A stretch of DNA of 64,000 nucleotides. Origin: Prodigiosinella confusarubida. Its GTDB lineage: Bacteria; Pseudomonadota; Gammaproteobacteria; Enterobacterales; Enterobacteriaceae. Under the pieces are notes generated by a model that was not told the origin of the DNA, did not search any database, and was given only the letters and a program-made list of their open reading frames with translations. The DNA is taken from positions 2,542,001 through 2,606,000 of the forward strand of contig NZ_CP025085.1 of assembly GCF_002847015.1 (NCBI RefSeq), read 5' to 3'. Shown here one piece after another: positions 25,075-37,200 of this stretch. Each line of letters begins with the position of its first letter. The stretch's first letter is position 1. Made by a program: the position numbers and the translations under genes.

Positions 25075-27610
25075 GCCAACTTCTTCCTTCGATTATATCG
25101 ATAAACTCCCTTTGTCTGCTGAGCAAGCGGGTGTCCTGCGTGAAAGATTATCGCGGGCAGATATCCAAGACCAGTCGGCGATTCATCAGGCATTGTCTGA
25201 TAGGACGGCCGTCAATACCTTTTCAGGCGATGATGTCGCGCTTGCATCAGTGCAGGCACGCCTTGAAATTGCCTGGCCTGACGGGTTAAACGAAGGTAAA
25301 CAGATAAGCAAAGACAAAGAAGGCCGTACGGCGTTACAGGCGATGCCAGTGATTACTCGTACGTCGATGTTTCCTGATGCATGGCAAACCAATCCGTTGG
25401 TACGCTGGTGGGATGGTTTGCTTGGCCGAGCCAAACCGCCTCGCCATCACTCAGAGGAGACAGTATATGAAAGCAGGTGGCGTATGGTTGGAACTATTCG
25501 TCGCTATATTCTGTTGATATTAACTTTATTTCAGACAGCCATTGCCACTTGGTATATGAAAACGATTCTACCTTATCAAGGGTGGGCATTTATTGACCCC
25601 TCTGAAATGATACATCAGGGGTGGTTTCAGATAGTAGTACAACTCCTTCCTTATATGCTGCAGAGCGGGATTTTGATTCTGTTTGCAATTTTGTTCTGTT
25701 GGGTTTCTGCCGGATTCTGGACAGCGCTGATGGGGTTTTTGCAACTGCTTATTGGGAAGGATAAATACAGTATCTCTTCGACTATTGTTGGCAACGAGCC
25801 TTTGAATCCCGAACATCGTACTGCACTGATCATGCCGATTTGTAATGAAGATGTGGACCGTGTTTTTGCTGGTCTGCGTGCGACTTATGAGTCAGTGGAA
25901 GCCACCGGACAGCTCGACTATTTTGATATCTATGTCCTGAGTGATAGCAATGATGCGGATATCTGTATTGCAGAGCAAAAAGCCTGGATGGATTTGTGCC
26001 AGAAAGTTGGAGGGGCAGGGCGTATTTTCTATCGTCGCCGACACCGACGTGTTAAACGCAAGAGTGGCAACATTGATGATTTCTGCCGTCGTTGGGGAAC
26101 GCAGTACAGCTACATAGTGGTACTGGATGCAGACAGTGTGATGAGTGGCGAATGTTTGACGTCGCTTGTCCGTTTGATGGAGGCTAATCCTAACGCTGGT
26201 ATTATTCAGTCTTCACCCAGAGCGTCCGGTATGGATACCCTTTATGCTCGTTGCCAGCAGTTTGCCACCCGGGTTTACGGACCGCTGTTTACCGCCGGTC
26301 TGCATTTCTGGCAGTTGGGTGAGTCTCATTATTGGGGTCACAACGCCATTATCCGCCTGAAACCTTTCATTGAGCATTGTGCATTGGCTCCTTTGCCTGG
26401 GGAGGGTTCTTTTGCCGGTTCTATACTTTCTCATGATTTTGTTGAAGCGGCGTTGATGCGTCGGGCTGGCTGGGGGGTATGGATCGCTTATGATCTGCCT
26501 GGCAGTTACGAGGAGTTGCCACCTAATTTATTGGATGAACTAAAACGTGACCGACGTTGGTGTCACGGTAATTTAATGAATTTCCGCTTGTTCTTGGTGA
26601 AGGGAATGCATCCTGTGCATCGTGCGGTATTCCTGACTGGCGTAATGTCTTATTTGTCAGCACCATTGTGGTTTATGTTTTTGGTATTGTCGACTGCTTT
26701 ACAGGTAGTACATACCTTGATGGAGCCACAGTACTTTCTGCAACCGAGGCAATTGTTCCCAGTTTGGCCTCAGTGGCGCCCAGAGCTGGCAATTGCCTTG
26801 TTTTCAACCACGTTGGTTTTGCTGTTCTTACCCAAGTTGCTAAGTGTGATGTTGGTGTGCGCAAAAGGGGCAAAGGCCTATGGTGGCATATTCCGGGTGT
26901 TTATTTCGCTACTGGTAGAAATGCTGTTTTCCGTATTATTGGCACCAGTTCGGATGTTGTTTCATACCGTTTTTGTTATCAGTGCATTTCTTGGTTGGTC
27001 TGTACAGTGGAAATCACCTCAGCGTGATGATGACGCCACTCCCTGGAGTGAGGCATTCGTTCGTCATGGCTCCCAGCTAATCATTGGGCTGGTATGGGCG
27101 ATTGGTATGGCTTGGCTGGATCTACGCTTCCTCTGGTGGCTGTCACCTATTGTCTTTTCTTTGATCCTGTCTCCGTGGGTGTCTGTGCTTTCTAGCCGTG
27201 CAAATCTGGGACTGAGCTGCAAGCGTTCAGGTTTATTATTGATCCCCGAAGAGTATGATCCGCCGTGTGAGCTGGTAGCGACGGATAAATATTTTCGTCT
27301 AAATCGTGATGGTAAATTGGATAACGGATTTATGCATGCGGTGTTCGATCCGTCGATTAATGCATTGTCTAGTGCTATGGCAACTGCTCGGCATCGGTGC
27401 AGTCAGCCGATTGAAAATATACGTGAACAGCGTGTAGCCGACGCATTGGCTCGAAAACCACAGCAGATTGATAATAACCAACGATTAGCATTAATCAGTG
27501 ATCCGGTTACATTGTCTCGTTTGCACTATCGTGTCTGGCAGCAACCGGAGCATTATGCCGCCTGGAGTAATTACTATCGAAGTTTACCCGTGCCGGTGAT
27601 TAAAAATTAA
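25067..27610 (+). CDS. opgH: Glucans biosynthesis glucosyltransferase OpgH (MdoH)
   Basis: 847 residues, the same length as E. coli OpgH. It has an N-terminal cytoplasmic part, several inner-membrane spans (~145-165, ~190-225 and many after 515), and a GT2 catalytic domain: [23 protein letters not shown] (DxD), and the acceptor motif [15 protein letters not shown] (R-x-x-R-W type). It polymerises UDP-glucose into beta-1,2 glucan and moves the chain out. Start ATG 25067 overlaps the end of opgG (ATGAATAAG), showing translational coupling. In E. coli OpgH also slows FtsZ assembly according to UDP-glucose level. Confidence 0.97.
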   Translation: MNKPTSSFDYIDKLPLSAEQAGVLRERLSRADIQDQSAIHQALSDRTAVNTFSGDDVALASVQARLEIAWPDGLNEGKQISKDKEGRTALQAMPVITRTSMFPDAWQTNPLVRWWDGLLGRAKPPRHHSEETVYESRWRMVGTIRRYILLILTLFQTAIATWYMKTILPYQGWAFIDPSEMIHQGWFQIVVQLLPYMLQSGILILFAILFCWVSAGFWTALMGFLQLLIGKDKYSISSTIVGNEPLNPEHRTALIMPICNEDVDRVFAGLRATYESVEATGQLDYFDIYVLSDSNDADICIAEQKAWMDLCQKVGGAGRIFYRRRHRRVKRKSGNIDDFCRRWGTQYSYIVVLDADSVMSGECLTSLVRLMEANPNAGIIQSSPRASGMDTLYARCQQFATRVYGPLFTAGLHFWQLGESHYWGHNAIIRLKPFIEHCALAPLPGEGSFAGSILSHDFVEAALMRRAGWGVWIAYDLPGSYEELPPNLLDELKRDRRWCHGNLMNFRLFLVKGMHPVHRAVFLTGVMSYLSAPLWFMFLVLSTALQVVHTLMEPQYFLQPRQLFPVWPQWRPELAIALFSTTLVLLFLPKLLSVMLVCAKGAKAYGGIFRVFISLLVEMLFSVLLAPVRMLFHTVFVISAFLGWSVQWKSPQRDDDATPWSEAFVRHGSQLIIGLVWAIGMAWLDLRFLWWLSPIVFSLILSPWVSVLSSRANLGLSCKRSGLLLIPEEYDPPCELVATDKYFRLNRDGKLDNGFMHAVFDPSINALSSAMATARHRCSQPIENIREQRVADALARKPQQIDNNQRLALISDPVTLSRLHYRVWQQPEHYAAWSNYYRSLPVPVIKN

Positions 27611-27637
27611 TCTTTTTATATTTAGCTATCTGAAAAG

Positions 27638-27663
27638 CGACAACATAAGTTGTCGTTTTTTTT
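27638..27663 (+). terminator. opgGH terminator
   Basis: CGACAAC / GTTGTCG with an ATAA loop, followed by T8. Confidence 0.92.
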
Positions 27664-27719
27664 ATATGAAAGAATAACGAAGGTGTTTAAATCTACCCTG
27701 AGTGAGGATGAACAATCAT

Positions 27720-28946
27720 CTAATCACCCGGGAGTTCTATCCGAGTGGGTTTACGCTGCAAGCTCCACCACGAATAAACCGTATTGAGTAGTACCACACA
27801 AGCCGTCGCAATAAATACTGCCCTGAAACCATAATTAGCAGACACCGTGGCACCCAACAGTGGGCCGGTTACATTTCCGGCATCCCGGAACGATTGGTTA
27901 TAACTGAAAATTCTACCAGCGACCTGATTGGATGAATGATAGATCAATAAGGTTTGTACCGCAGGCAGTAATGCACCATCAGCCGCCCCCAGTAAAAAAC
28001 GTAAGACAGCAAGCTGCCATGGAGATTGAACTAACGCCATAGGTATTAACAAAATCACTGATATTGCCAGCATGGCCGTCAGAATACGTTCGGGGCCGAC
28101 TTTGTCACCGAGTTTGCCTAGTCGGGGAGCACTGATTAACGCGGAAATTCCAGGAATCGCCGCTATCATACCGCTAATGAAGGCCAGATTTTGAGTTTGT
28201 CCAGCCAGATCCCTTACATATAAAGTAAGAATCGGGGCGACAGAACCGGTAGCGATCTGAATAATCATCGTTGTAACAAATAAGCTGAGAATAAGTTTTG
28301 GATTTTTAAGTGAAGTCATCACTTGTCTTCCATTCAACATGTGTTTCTTGTCTACCGGCGCAAAGTGCTCACGAACACTGAAAAGTGTAATCACAAAACA
28401 CAAAAAGAGCACAGATGCTGTAATGAAAAACACAGGTTTGAGTCCATATATATCAGCAAGATAACCACCGATCAGTGGACCTATTAATGCACCACTGACG
28501 GCACCGGTTGACAGTGTTCCCAGGGCCCATCCACTTCGGTGGCGTGGTACTTGTGTGGCGATGAGTGCATTAGCATTAGGAACAAAACCTCCCAGCATAC
28601 CTAAGGCAGCACGCAGAAATAAAAATTGCCAAATATTTTGCGCGAGACCCATTAATACCATGACTATAGCCATGCCAAGTGCAGAACGTAATAGCATCAG
28701 CTTTCGCCCTTTACGGTCGGCGAGTCTTCCCCAGAATGGTGACGCGATAGCAGAAAAAAGGAAGGTAATACTAAAGACCAAGCCTGACCACAGATTCAAG
28801 GCTTCATGACCCGTGATGCCAAGTTGTTCCACATAGAGTGGTAGGAAAGGCATGACTAGACTGAATGCAGCGCCGGTAAAGAAACAGCCTAGCCAAGTAA
28901 CATACAGATTGCGCTTCCAATCAATCGGTTCTGCTTCAGAGGTCAT
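27720..28946 (-). CDS. mdtG: Multidrug efflux MFS transporter MdtG
   Basis: A 408-residue member of the DHA1 MFS drug:H+ antiporters with 12 predicted spans. The motif A loop is clear: [23 protein letters not shown] after TM2, and [25 protein letters not shown] gives motif C. The N-terminus [32 protein letters not shown] matches E. coli MdtG (YceE), linked there to fosfomycin and deoxycholate resistance and to MarA/SoxS/Rob control. It sits next to lpxL on the same strand, as in E. coli. Confidence 0.94.
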   Translation of the reverse strand: MTSEAEPIDWKRNLYVTWLGCFFTGAAFSLVMPFLPLYVEQLGITGHEALNLWSGLVFSITFLFSAIASPFWGRLADRKGRKLMLLRSALGMAIVMVLMGLAQNIWQFLFLRAALGMLGGFVPNANALIATQVPRHRSGWALGTLSTGAVSGALIGPLIGGYLADIYGLKPVFFITASVLFLCFVITLFSVREHFAPVDKKHMLNGRQVMTSLKNPKLILSLFVTTMIIQIATGSVAPILTLYVRDLAGQTQNLAFISGMIAAIPGISALISAPRLGKLGDKVGPERILTAMLAISVILLIPMALVQSPWQLAVLRFLLGAADGALLPAVQTLLIYHSSNQVAGRIFSYNQSFRDAGNVTGPLLGATVSANYGFRAVFIATACVVLLNTVYSWWSLQRKPTRIELPGD

Positions 28947-29092
28947 AAATTCCTAATACAAATGATACATATTCCGAACCGGTGATAGAGGCAATGCTGC
29001 TGAAACTTAACTAACAGTATGTGCCTCTGGTCTTATGCCAGTAAATCGAATATTACATGGCATCAAAGGGTATTCTCAGTGAGTTTTCCAAC

Positions 29093-30013
29093 TTAATAAA
29101 GGGAAGGCTCCCCTTCCGGGCGTGTCTTAAAGCGGCGATGCAGCCACATATATTGATCAGGTGCCAGCAAGATATTTTGCTCAATGAGACTATTCATCCA
29201 GGCAACGGTGGTTTCTTCATTTTCAAGCGGTATATCCGTTTCTGCTGGCTGAATAATTAATTCATATCCGTTGGCATTAGGCAGTCGGCGGGGGACAAAT
29301 GGGACAACAGCCGGTTTGGCTGCACGGGCCAGCATGTAACTCCCTACGGTGGTGGCCGCTTTATCTACCGCAAACAGGGGAACAAAGACGCTACTACGTG
29401 GGCCATAATCATGGTCGGGTGCATACCATATAATTTCACCCTGTTTGAGCGCTCGAATCATACCTTTCAGATCTTTGCGATCCAGCATGGATTTGTTGGA
29501 GCGCATTCTTCCCCAGGTTTGTAACCAGTCGAGCAATTTATTGTCATTGGGTCGATAAACACCGATGCCGGCGTTTTGCATTCCAAAGATACGTGCGCCC
29601 AATTCCAAAGTAAGGAAGTGCAGGCCAATCAGCATAATACCCCGTTTTTCCTGTCGCAATGGCAACATGTGTTCTATCCCGATGACGGTAACCCAACGGT
29701 TGATTCGCCAGTCTGGCCAAAACCAGGCTATACCGGTTTCCATTATCCCCATTCCTACAGACTCAAAGTTTTTTTTCACCATGACATTACGTTCTTCCAG
29801 AGACATATCAGGAAAACAAAGTTCAAGATTGCGGTGGGTAATTTCTACGCGTCGCTTCAGAAAGTGCATTGCCAGACGTCCTAATGCAGTACCAATATGA
29901 TAGATAATTGGATAGGGAAGCAGCACGATCAGATAGAGAACACCAATGCCTAGCCATGTTAGCCAGTAACGGGGGTGAAGCAGAGAGCGATTAAATGAAG
30001 GGATTTGTGTCAT
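29093..30013 (-). CDS. lpxL: Lipid A lauroyltransferase LpxL (HtrB)
   Basis: 306 residues from ATG 30013, whose [22 protein letters not shown] matches the E. coli start; the frame is open 8 codons further upstream but that has no counterpart. It has one N-terminal membrane anchor ([20 protein letters not shown]) and the acyltransferase motif [11 protein letters not shown] (H-x4-E), then [19 protein letters not shown] and [17 protein letters not shown]. It adds the secondary acyl chain to Kdo2-lipid IVA on the cytoplasmic face of the inner membrane. Divergent from trhO. Confidence 0.96.
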   Translation of the reverse strand: MTQIPSFNRSLLHPRYWLTWLGIGVLYLIVLLPYPIIYHIGTALGRLAMHFLKRRVEITHRNLELCFPDMSLEERNVMVKKNFESVGMGIMETGIAWFWPDWRINRWVTVIGIEHMLPLRQEKRGIMLIGLHFLTLELGARIFGMQNAGIGVYRPNDNKLLDWLQTWGRMRSNKSMLDRKDLKGMIRALKQGEIIWYAPDHDYGPRSSVFVPLFAVDKAATTVGSYMLARAAKPAVVPFVPRRLPNANGYELIIQPAETDIPLENEETTVAWMNSLIEQNILLAPDQYMWLHRRFKTRPEGEPSLY

Positions 30014-30386
30014 GGTCTCAAGTATCAAAATCGGCACAAACAGTGCCAGTTGTTAATGGTTAGAAATCAGAACTCACTCGGCAGGTGGATCACCACTGCA
30101 TTGATAGCATCTGTGGTTACTATGCTACAGCCTAATTTTTATACGAAAATTCAACGTGAGGATTATAATAACATCCGCTATTGATCGTTTTAACTTTTGA
30201 TGGCAATAAATGAAACAGAACATCATTGTATATATAGCAGAAAACTTGATTTTTATATCCTGATAGCAATTTTACTATCCTGACAGATAGTGTCCAATCA
30301 GGTATCATGCCAGCCCACACATTTAAGCAACAATGCTATAACATGGCGTTGATGTTCTAATCTCACTAAAAACAGGAAAGTACACC
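30014..30386. promoter_or_regulatory. Divergent lpxL-trhO intergenic region
   Basis: About 370 AT-rich bases with promoters of both genes expected. No further gene or clear operator is visible. Confidence 0.45.
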
Positions 30387-31436
30387 ATGCCAGTGCTACA
30401 TAACCGTGTTTCCAATGAGGAGTTGAAGGCGCGCATGCTCGCAGAAACAGAGCCTCGCATGACCATCTCCTTTTACCGATATTTTCATATTGATGACCCA
30501 CAGGTTTTTCGCGACCGATTATATATGGCGTTCACTGCACTTAATGTTTTTGGTCGGATTTATATTGCTCAGGAAGGTATCAATGCACAAATCAGCATAC
30601 CGCAGAGCCGCTTTGACGACTTTAAGACAACATTATTTAGCACTCATTCAGAACTTGATCACATTCGACTCAATATAGCTCTGGATGACGATGGAAAATC
30701 ATTTTGGGTTTTGCGAATGAAAGTTCGTGACAGGATCGTGGCTGACGGTATTGACGACCCGACGTTTGATTCATCTCTGGTCGGGCATTATCTGAAAGCG
30801 GAACAGGTTAATCAGATGGCCGAAGATCCCGATACGCTGTTTGTTGATATGCGTAATCATTATGAATATGAAGTTGGTCATTTTGAGAATGCGATAGAAA
30901 TTCCTTCAGATACCTTCCGGGAACAGCTTCCGATGGCAGTGGATATGCTTACTGATTCACGTGAAAAAAATATTGTCATGTATTGTACTGGGGGCATTCG
31001 CTGTGAGAAGGCTAGCGCATATCTACTGCATCGTGGCTTTAAAAATGTTTATCATGTCGAAGGTGGCATTATTGAGTATGCACGACAAGCCAAAGTCAAA
31101 GGTCTGCCGCTCAAATTTATTGGCAAGAACTTTGTGTTTGATGAACGTATGGGCGAACGTATCTCAGAACATATCATTGCGCATTGTCACCAATGTGGAA
31201 CGCCATGTGACAGTCACACTAATTGCCGTAATGAGGGGTGTCATTTACTGTTTATTCAATGTCCTGTATGTGCGGAAAAATATGAAGGATGCTGTAGTTC
31301 AGCGTGTCAGGAAGAGCGAAAGTTATCACTTGAAGAACAACGATTCCATCGTAGTAACCGGGAAAATGGCATGAAAATTTTCAATAAATCAAAAAAATTA
31401 TTGAATTTAACGCTACATAAACCTGGAATGAAATGA
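30387..31436 (+). CDS. trhO: tRNA uridine(34) hydroxylase TrhO (YceA)
   Basis: A 349-residue protein matching E. coli YceA (350 aa). The N-terminal domain has [18 protein letters not shown]; the central rhodanese domain (~145-240) contains the active-site loop [21 protein letters not shown]; the C-terminus has a Cys-rich putative zinc region ([28 protein letters not shown]). TrhO hydroxylates U34 of a set of tRNAs in an oxygen-dependent way, the first step to cmo5U/mo5U wobble bases. Confidence 0.96.
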   Translation: MPVLHNRVSNEELKARMLAETEPRMTISFYRYFHIDDPQVFRDRLYMAFTALNVFGRIYIAQEGINAQISIPQSRFDDFKTTLFSTHSELDHIRLNIALDDDGKSFWVLRMKVRDRIVADGIDDPTFDSSLVGHYLKAEQVNQMAEDPDTLFVDMRNHYEYEVGHFENAIEIPSDTFREQLPMAVDMLTDSREKNIVMYCTGGIRCEKASAYLLHRGFKNVYHVEGGIIEYARQAKVKGLPLKFIGKNFVFDERMGERISEHIIAHCHQCGTPCDSHTNCRNEGCHLLFIQCPVCAEKYEGCCSSACQEERKLSLEEQRFHRSNRENGMKIFNKSKKLLNLTLHKPGMK

Positions 31437-31608
31437 GTAAATAAACAAGATATTGCTTATCTGAGTTACCAATTGATTTCAGGAAAATAGACAGTATGGT
31501 TTGGTTTTACTAAACGCTCAATTTTGAATAAAGTCACACATAATATGAGTCGATGTGCCTATTAACGAGAAGATTTACCTGAAATTAAAAAGAGGCTCTG
31601 TGAGCTAA

Positions 31609-31633
31609 GACACCGCTCATTAAGAGCGGTGTC
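31609..31633. repeat. Perfect 10-bp hairpin between trhO and bssS
   Basis: GACACCGCTC and GAGCGGTGTC pair around ATTAA. There is no T-run on either side. It lies between two convergent genes, so it may still act as a shared 3' end or processing structure. Confidence 0.6.
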
Positions 31634-31677
31634 TATAGTGCTGAAAAGAAAATTGATGTAAATATAAAAATAAAATA

Positions 31678-31932
31678 TCAGTGCTTTAGGTAATCAATAG
31701 CTTGAAATTCAGTCGATTCGATCTTGGCAATACCGGCTTCTAAAATATAAATAAGCTGTCTTGCCACATCTGTTGTTAACCACAGTGTGCGATCAACTTG
31801 CGCCTCATCGGGTGTTTGATCCGCTTTTGATAAATAATGCAAGCGAATCATCATTGCGTCATAACTGTCAACGGTACTGATATCCCAACCCACGAGTGGA
31901 TGTGTTTGAATAACTTCATTTTTTCTGTCCAT
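31678..31932 (-). CDS. bssS: Biofilm regulator BssS
   Basis: 84 residues, the same size and order as E. coli BssS (YceP): NEVIQTHPLVGWDISTVDSYDAMMIRLHYLS, then a C-terminal helix RQLIYILEAGIAKIES. BssS affects biofilm formation and indole/AI-2 related gene expression in E. coli; its molecular activity is not known. An AAGGGG site lies 7 bases before ATG 31932. The position between trhO and dinI is conserved. Confidence 0.94.
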   Translation of the reverse strand: MDRKNEVIQTHPLVGWDISTVDSYDAMMIRLHYLSKADQTPDEAQVDRTLWLTTDVARQLIYILEAGIAKIESTEFQAIDYLKH

Positions 31933-32291
31933 AAATACCCCTTATTGACTAGTTACTAACGTGAGTGACTAACGAGGTTTAAGGCGGCTCTTATCAAGTG
32001 AGCAATATCAGTATATCGTTGCTGGATTCATTTATGGAAATTAATTGTAGGAAATTTGCAAATAAAGATGTCGGTCAATAATTATTCAGACGAGATACAG
32101 AGAGTGATAAACAATAAAACCCGTTAACATGAGGAAGCTATTGCTTCATTGGCAAATAGTAATGTAGGCAGATCTCAATAAAAACAAGGTGCAGCTACAC
32201 TGTTGAGTCCGCCTCTAAGCCGAAAAAGCTAAATGATGAAGGAGAAAAACGATCATTCATATTGTGCAAATTCATGATATGTGGATTCTCA
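31933..32291. other. bssS-dinI intergenic region
   Basis: About 360 bases holding the bssS promoter and the dinI 3' end. I see no gene; a 63-codon minus frame across 32195-32386 overlaps dinI and is not supported. Confidence 0.4.
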
Positions 32292-32531
32292 TTATTCAGA
32301 TATAAACCAATCGTCAGCACTCTCCCAGGTTTCCTGTAAAATTTCTGAGATCTTTTCTTTGTCTTCCTTACTCCCTCCCAAAACACTCAGATTGTTGGCT
32401 GCGGCGTAGCGTACCTTAACCGCCGTTTCCGGGTAATAGTGGCTAATTCGCAAACTGAGTTCATGAGTTAGCGCCTCAATGGCACCAACGGGCAGGATTG
32501 ATGTTTTTGCTATAGTGACTTCGACGTGCAT
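32292..32531 (-). CDS. dinI: DNA damage-inducible protein I
   Basis: 79 residues from ATG 32531, MHVEVTIAKTSILPVGAIEAL, collinear with E. coli DinI (81 aa); the open frame upstream has no counterpart. The C-terminal helix is acidic (KEDKEKISEILQETWESADDWF), the part that mimics DNA and binds RecA. DinI stabilises RecA filaments and limits LexA and UmuD cleavage, tuning the SOS response. A LexA box lies 19 bases upstream of the start, so the gene is SOS-controlled. Confidence 0.96.
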   Translation of the reverse strand: MHVEVTIAKTSILPVGAIEALTHELSLRISHYYPETAVKVRYAAANNLSVLGGSKEDKEKISEILQETWESADDWFISE

Positions 32532-32549
32532 GATATCCTCCAAAGTTAA

Positions 32550-32565
32550 CTGTTTATTTATACAG
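32550..32565. promoter_or_regulatory. LexA (SOS) box of dinI
   Basis: CTGTTTATTTATACAG has the invariant CTG-N10-CAG with an AT-rich centre, just upstream of dinI on the complement. dinI is a classical LexA target. Confidence 0.92.
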
Positions 32566-32624
32566 CTGTTAACGCAGAAGGACAAGACATTGAATGAAAA
32601 TTTTTATTTACGGGTAAGTGAGGT

Positions 32625-32648
32625 TTCACCCTGTCGGAGCAGGGTGAA
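32625..32648 (-). terminator. Hairpin after pyrC
   Basis: TTCACCCTG and CAGGGTGAA form a perfect 9-bp stem with a 6-base loop 10 bases past the pyrC stop. No T-run follows, so it may be a processing barrier. Confidence 0.55.
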
Positions 32649-32657
32649 GAAAGCCGA

Positions 32658-33701
32658 TCAGCGAATAGACCAGTTTAATGTCTGGCCAGCAAGGAATGGG
32701 ATCAATACGTTGTCACCAGCTTGAACCTCTTCTGGGAATGTGGTGGCTTCACGATGGAGTTCAATAAACGAGTCGTTTACCGGTAAATCATAAAAATGAG
32801 GGCCATTAAGTGAACAGAAGGCTTCTAGTTGATCCAGCGCATTCATTTCTTCAAATACAGTTGCATAAGCACTTAATGCTGCCTGCGCATTAAAAACTCC
32901 GGCACATCCACAGGATGACTCTTTGTGATGTCGGGCATGTGGAGCTGAGTCGGTCCCCAGGAAGAATTTTTTGCAACCGCTAGTAACTGCATCACGCAGT
33001 GCCTGTTGATGCACATTACGTTTTAGTATCGGTAGGCAATAAAGATGGGGGTGAATACCGCCAACTAACATGTGGTTACGGTTAAACATTAAATGTTGAG
33101 GGGTAATAGTGGCAGCCAGAAAGTGATCCCCTTCTTGTACATATTGTGCTGCTTCTCGTGTTGTAATGTGTTCGAAAACAACCTTCAACTCAGGAAACTG
33201 CTTTCGTAACGGTTCCATGACCCTCTCAATGAAACGGGCTTCCCGATCAAATATGTCTACCGCAGGGTCAGTGACTTCACCATGAACCAGCAGTGGTATG
33301 CCTAGCTTTTGCATCATTTCCAGTACGGGATAAATTGTCCTGATGTCAGTCACGCCATGACTGGAATTAGTTGTCGCATGAGCGGGGTAGAGTTTGGCGG
33401 CAGTGAATACGCCCCGTTCGTAACCTGATTCCAGTTCTGCCTTATCAAGAGAGTCTGTCAGATAGCATGTCATCAGCGGCTGAAAATTATCCCCTGCCGG
33501 GCGCGCGTCTAGAATGCGTTGTCTGTAAGCGACGGCACCTGCAACTGTCGTTATGGGCGGCGTCAGATTTGGCATAACGATGGCTCGGGCGAAAAAGCGG
33601 CTGGTGTGTGGTAGGACAGCTTTAAGCATCTGATCGTCACGTAGGTGAAGATGCCAGTCGTCAGGGCGACGAATCTTTAGAACATTTGGCAAGGGGGTCA
33701 T
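32658..33701 (-). CDS. pyrC: Dihydroorotase PyrC
   Basis: 347 residues from ATG 33701 ([22 protein letters not shown]), equal to E. coli PyrC (348 aa); the frame is open 29 codons further but that stretch has no counterpart. Zinc ligands are visible: HLHLRD near the start, the carboxylated Lys in [25 protein letters not shown] and the late Asp in [12 protein letters not shown]. It cyclises N-carbamoyl-aspartate to dihydroorotate in pyrimidine synthesis. E. coli pyrC is tuned by a leader hairpin and start-site switching; I could not prove an equivalent here. Confidence 0.96.
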   Translation of the reverse strand: MTPLPNVLKIRRPDDWHLHLRDDQMLKAVLPHTSRFFARAIVMPNLTPPITTVAGAVAYRQRILDARPAGDNFQPLMTCYLTDSLDKAELESGYERGVFTAAKLYPAHATTNSSHGVTDIRTIYPVLEMMQKLGIPLLVHGEVTDPAVDIFDREARFIERVMEPLRKQFPELKVVFEHITTREAAQYVQEGDHFLAATITPQHLMFNRNHMLVGGIHPHLYCLPILKRNVHQQALRDAVTSGCKKFFLGTDSAPHARHHKESSCGCAGVFNAQAALSAYATVFEEMNALDQLEAFCSLNGPHFYDLPVNDSFIELHREATTFPEEVQAGDNVLIPFLAGQTLNWSIR

Positions 33702-33882
33702 GAATAACGCTCCGGCGGTCAGTGAATAAACATCATAATTAATGAACTGATACGGCGGGGAATAAGCATAAGCGGAAAGTCCCATCAATGCATCCGTTTG
33801 TTGATAAACGGTTGAAATTAATTCCGTACTAGCGTTTTATGGTTAAACATTCAAATACTTATGTAAATAGTAGAGGATAGTT

Positions 33883-34170
33883 ATGGAAATTCGTATTGTT
33901 GCCAGTGTGCAGGCCAAACCTGGATACATTCAGGAAGTCACGGCAGTACTAAAACAGGTAGTTGACCCTAGTCGTCAGGAGTCTGGGAATCTACAGTATG
34001 ATTTACACGAAGAAATCAACAAACCAGGTACTTTTGTGTTTTTTGAACGCTGGAAAAGTCAGGATATGCTGAATGAACATGAACAAACGCCACACTTCCA
34101 ACAGTTAGTTGCACAGCTAAAGGGTAAAATTGAAGGTATGGACATCAACTTATTGAAATCTATTGCATAA
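33883..34170 (+). CDS. Antibiotic biosynthesis monooxygenase (ABM) domain protein
   Basis: 95 residues forming a single ferredoxin-like ABM domain: IRIVASVQAKPGYIQEVTAVLKQVVDPSRQESGNLQYDLHE, then TFVFFERWKSQDMLNEHEQTPHF with the conserved E-x-W and H-x3-P-H-F. Related to YgiN-type quinol monooxygenases and LsrG. Such small proteins oxidise quinols or handle reactive small molecules without a cofactor, or only bind them. Divergent from pyrC and convergent with rne; the strong terminator at 34207 ends it. Confidence 0.82.
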   Translation: MEIRIVASVQAKPGYIQEVTAVLKQVVDPSRQESGNLQYDLHEEINKPGTFVFFERWKSQDMLNEHEQTPHFQQLVAQLKGKIEGMDINLLKSIA

Positions 34171-34190
34171 AAAGCCCGTCATAGACGGGC
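34169..34190 (-). terminator. rne terminator
   Basis: GCCCGTC / GACGGGC with a 3-base loop; on the minus strand it is followed by T5. It lies 55 bases past the rne stop. Confidence 0.8.
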
Positions 34191-34206
34191 ATAGAGAAAA
34201 AAACAG

Positions 34207-34240
34207 AGCACCACGAGATGAACTTACGTGGTGCTTTTTT
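34207..34240 (+). terminator. Terminator of the ABM-domain gene
   Basis: AGCACCACG / CGTGGTGCT around an 11-base loop, then T6 on the + strand. A T7 run also follows a few bases after the stem on the minus strand, so it may serve both genes. Confidence 0.88.
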
Positions 34241-34244
34241 ATGG

Positions 34245-37200
34245 TCAGTCTTCAGTCGTTGATGATGGCTTTGTCGCTGGTACACTAGCCTGATTAGCTG
34301 CGGCATGGCCGCCTGCTGCTCCTTTACCATCAAAATGGTAGCCTGAGCGCTGCCAGTCACTCAATTTTGGCGTGTCAGGCACATAAGAGGGAGCTGGTGC
34401 TTTTGTCATCGGTGCAGTTGCATGATGATAATGTGACTTATCATCGGCATCATGCTGTTCAATGACGGGTGAGGGTGCAGACTGAGGGGCTGCGACATAA
34501 GGTTCTGGTCGCTCACCAACAGGTTGAACGTCGATTATCTGTGGAGATAACGGCGCCGCTTCCTGTATTTCCTCGACGATTGGCTGAACAGCAACATCTG
34601 AAGATGTCTCTTGAGTCAGTGCGGCGACTTCCTCAATAATGTTAATGTCAGTTTCAAGAGCCGGGGATACATCGTGTGAGAGATGTGTTTCCAGCGGTGA
34701 TGGCGATTGTGCGGTAACTGCTTCTTCTGGTGCAGTTATCGTATCTACCTCAGCGTCAGTGGCTACAGACTTAACTTCTGGTGACATGTCGTGGGATGTT
34801 TCCGTCACAACAGTTTCAGTCGCGAGCGTATTTGCTGTAGCCGCAGCTACCGGCAACAAGGGTAATTCAGATGAAGGCATCACGTCCTGTATCTGTTCCT
34901 CAGCAACTTCCGGCAATTGAGGTTGTGCTACAGGATATTTAATCCAGACTTTTCCTGATGCTATTTCAGGTGCAGATGCAGCCTGGGCCAATGGCATAGG
35001 GGAACTGACCGGATAACGCTCATCCCGATAGCGGCGACGGCGTTGTCCGCTGACGCGTAGATGCCGAGGAGAGCGGCGTGAACGCCGTGGCATCCCATTT
35101 TCACCAGTGGTACCACCACGATTAGTTTCTGTGATCTGATGGTTTTCCACTCCATTAGAATTACCTTCAACTTCAACCGATGCTTCTTCCACATCAGCCT
35201 GATGGGGCAGCACCAGAGAAACTTCCTCAATAATACCGATTGACGTATCAACAACATCATCCGTGGTAGATACATCACGAACACGGACTTTTTGCGTTAA
35301 CTGACGACGCTGACGACGTTGCATTACCGGAGCTGGCTTATCCTGTTCCGCCGACGGGGAGGTCTCTTCTGCACTCTCGACAGTGGTATCGAGCGCTTTG
35401 ACTTCTGGTTGTGTCGGCCGTTTTTCTTCCTGTCGACGTTTCTGACGATCTGCTCGTTGTTCGCGACGCTGTTCATCATGAGGTGCTTTTTCAGTCGTTG
35501 CGGCAGCAGCAGTACTACTTTGGTTTTGATCATCATCGGATACGACGTTCTGTGCGCGCTTATTCCGGCGCTGATCTTCACGCGGTTCTCTGTTCTCGCG
35601 GGGAGTTCTGTCACGGCGATTGCTGGACTGGCGACGGCTGTTATTCCGACGCTCCTGGCGTGGTTCTTCAGTAACAACGGGTACGGTGTCTTCTTTCTTA
35701 TCCGTCTCGGTAGCCGGAGAGGCGAAAATGCCTTTCAATGCACCAAACAGCCGACCGAATAAACCAGGTTCAGTAGGTGCTGAGTTGGTTTCAGATGATG
35801 TCGCCGGGGAGGGGGAGACAGCTGGCACTTTTTTCTCAGAAAGTGGAATGTCCGGCATGGTAAAGGTTGCCAGTGCGGGTTGTTCCGGTATTTTCCGTTC
35901 AATAGGCTGTTGTTCTTCCAGTGCCTGCTGAGTTTCAGCTTCCAGCAATTGGGGAAGCAGGTAGCTGAGCGTCGGCTTCTCTTCGCCTTTGCGAACGCGG
36001 ACGACAGAATAATGTGGTGTTTCCATACCATCGTGCGGAACGATAATTGCTCGTACACCGCCTTGTCGTTTTTCAACTGCGTTTACGGCATCACGTTTTT
36101 CGTTCAGCAGGTAAGAGGCGATAGGTACCGGAACAATGGCGTGAACCTCTTGGGTATTCTCCTTCAGCGCCTCTTCTTCAATCAAACGCAAGATGGACAA
36201 TGACAGGGATTCATTATCCCGGATAGTTCCCATTCCGCTACAACGTGGACATACGTGATGGCTGGATTCACCCAACGAAGGACTGAGACGTTGACGAGAC
36301 ATTTCTAACAGGCCAAAGCGTGAAATCCGCCCAATCTGGATACGGGCACGATCCTGACGAACAGCATCACGCAGACGGTTTTCAACTTCTCGCTGATGGC
36401 GTACTGGGGTCATATCAATATAATCAATGACAATCAGGCCACCGAGGTCGCGCAGACGCAGTTGCCGTGCAATTTCATCTGCGGCTTCAAGATTGGTGTT
36501 AAATGCCGTCTCTTCGATATCCCCTCCACGGGTAGCCCGTGCTGAGTTGATATCTATAGCTGTCAATGCTTCCGTGCTGTCGATAACGATAGAGCCACCG
36601 GAAGGCAGTCGGACTTCGCGCTGGAAGGCCGATTCAATTTGAGACTCGATCTGATAATGGCTGAACAGTGGAATCTCACCGCTGTACAACTTGATTTTAC
36701 TACTGAAATCTGGGCGACCCAATGCAGCAATATGTTCTTTGGCTAATTCGAGAACTTTTGGATTGTCGATCAGAATTTCGCCGATATCCTGACGCAGATA
36801 ATCACGAAATGCGCGCACTATCACATTGCTTTCCTGGTGAATCAGGAACGGTGCCTGTCGGCCTTCTGCTGCTTTTTTAATGGCTTCCCAGTGCTTCAAG
36901 CGGAAAGCCAAATCCCATTGCAGAGAGTCAGCCGATTTCCCTACACCGGCGGTACGGACAATAAGCCCCATACCATCGGGTAACTGTAATGAACCCAGTG
37001 CTTCTTTCAGTTCTGTACGGTCATCACCTTCAATTCGGCGAGAAATTCCACCGGCTCTTGGATTGTTTGGCATTAGCACCAGATAACTGCCGGCCAGACT
37101 GATAAACGTTGTAAGCGCTGCTCCTTTGTTACCACGCTCTTCTTTATCGACCTGAACGATAACTTCTTGTCCTTCACGCAAAACATCTTTGATGTTCGGG

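Noticed and set aside
33702-33790. E. coli-type pyrC leader hairpin with pyrimidine-sensitive start switching
   Set aside because: A CCCC-G run is present upstream, but I could not pair it convincingly with the ribosome-binding site.
35319-35762. Long frames antisense to the C-terminal half of rne (also 34639-34920, 35324-35677)
   Set aside because: They come from the repetitive Arg/Pro/Glu-rich codons of the disordered RNase E tail; no family, no ribosome-binding site.
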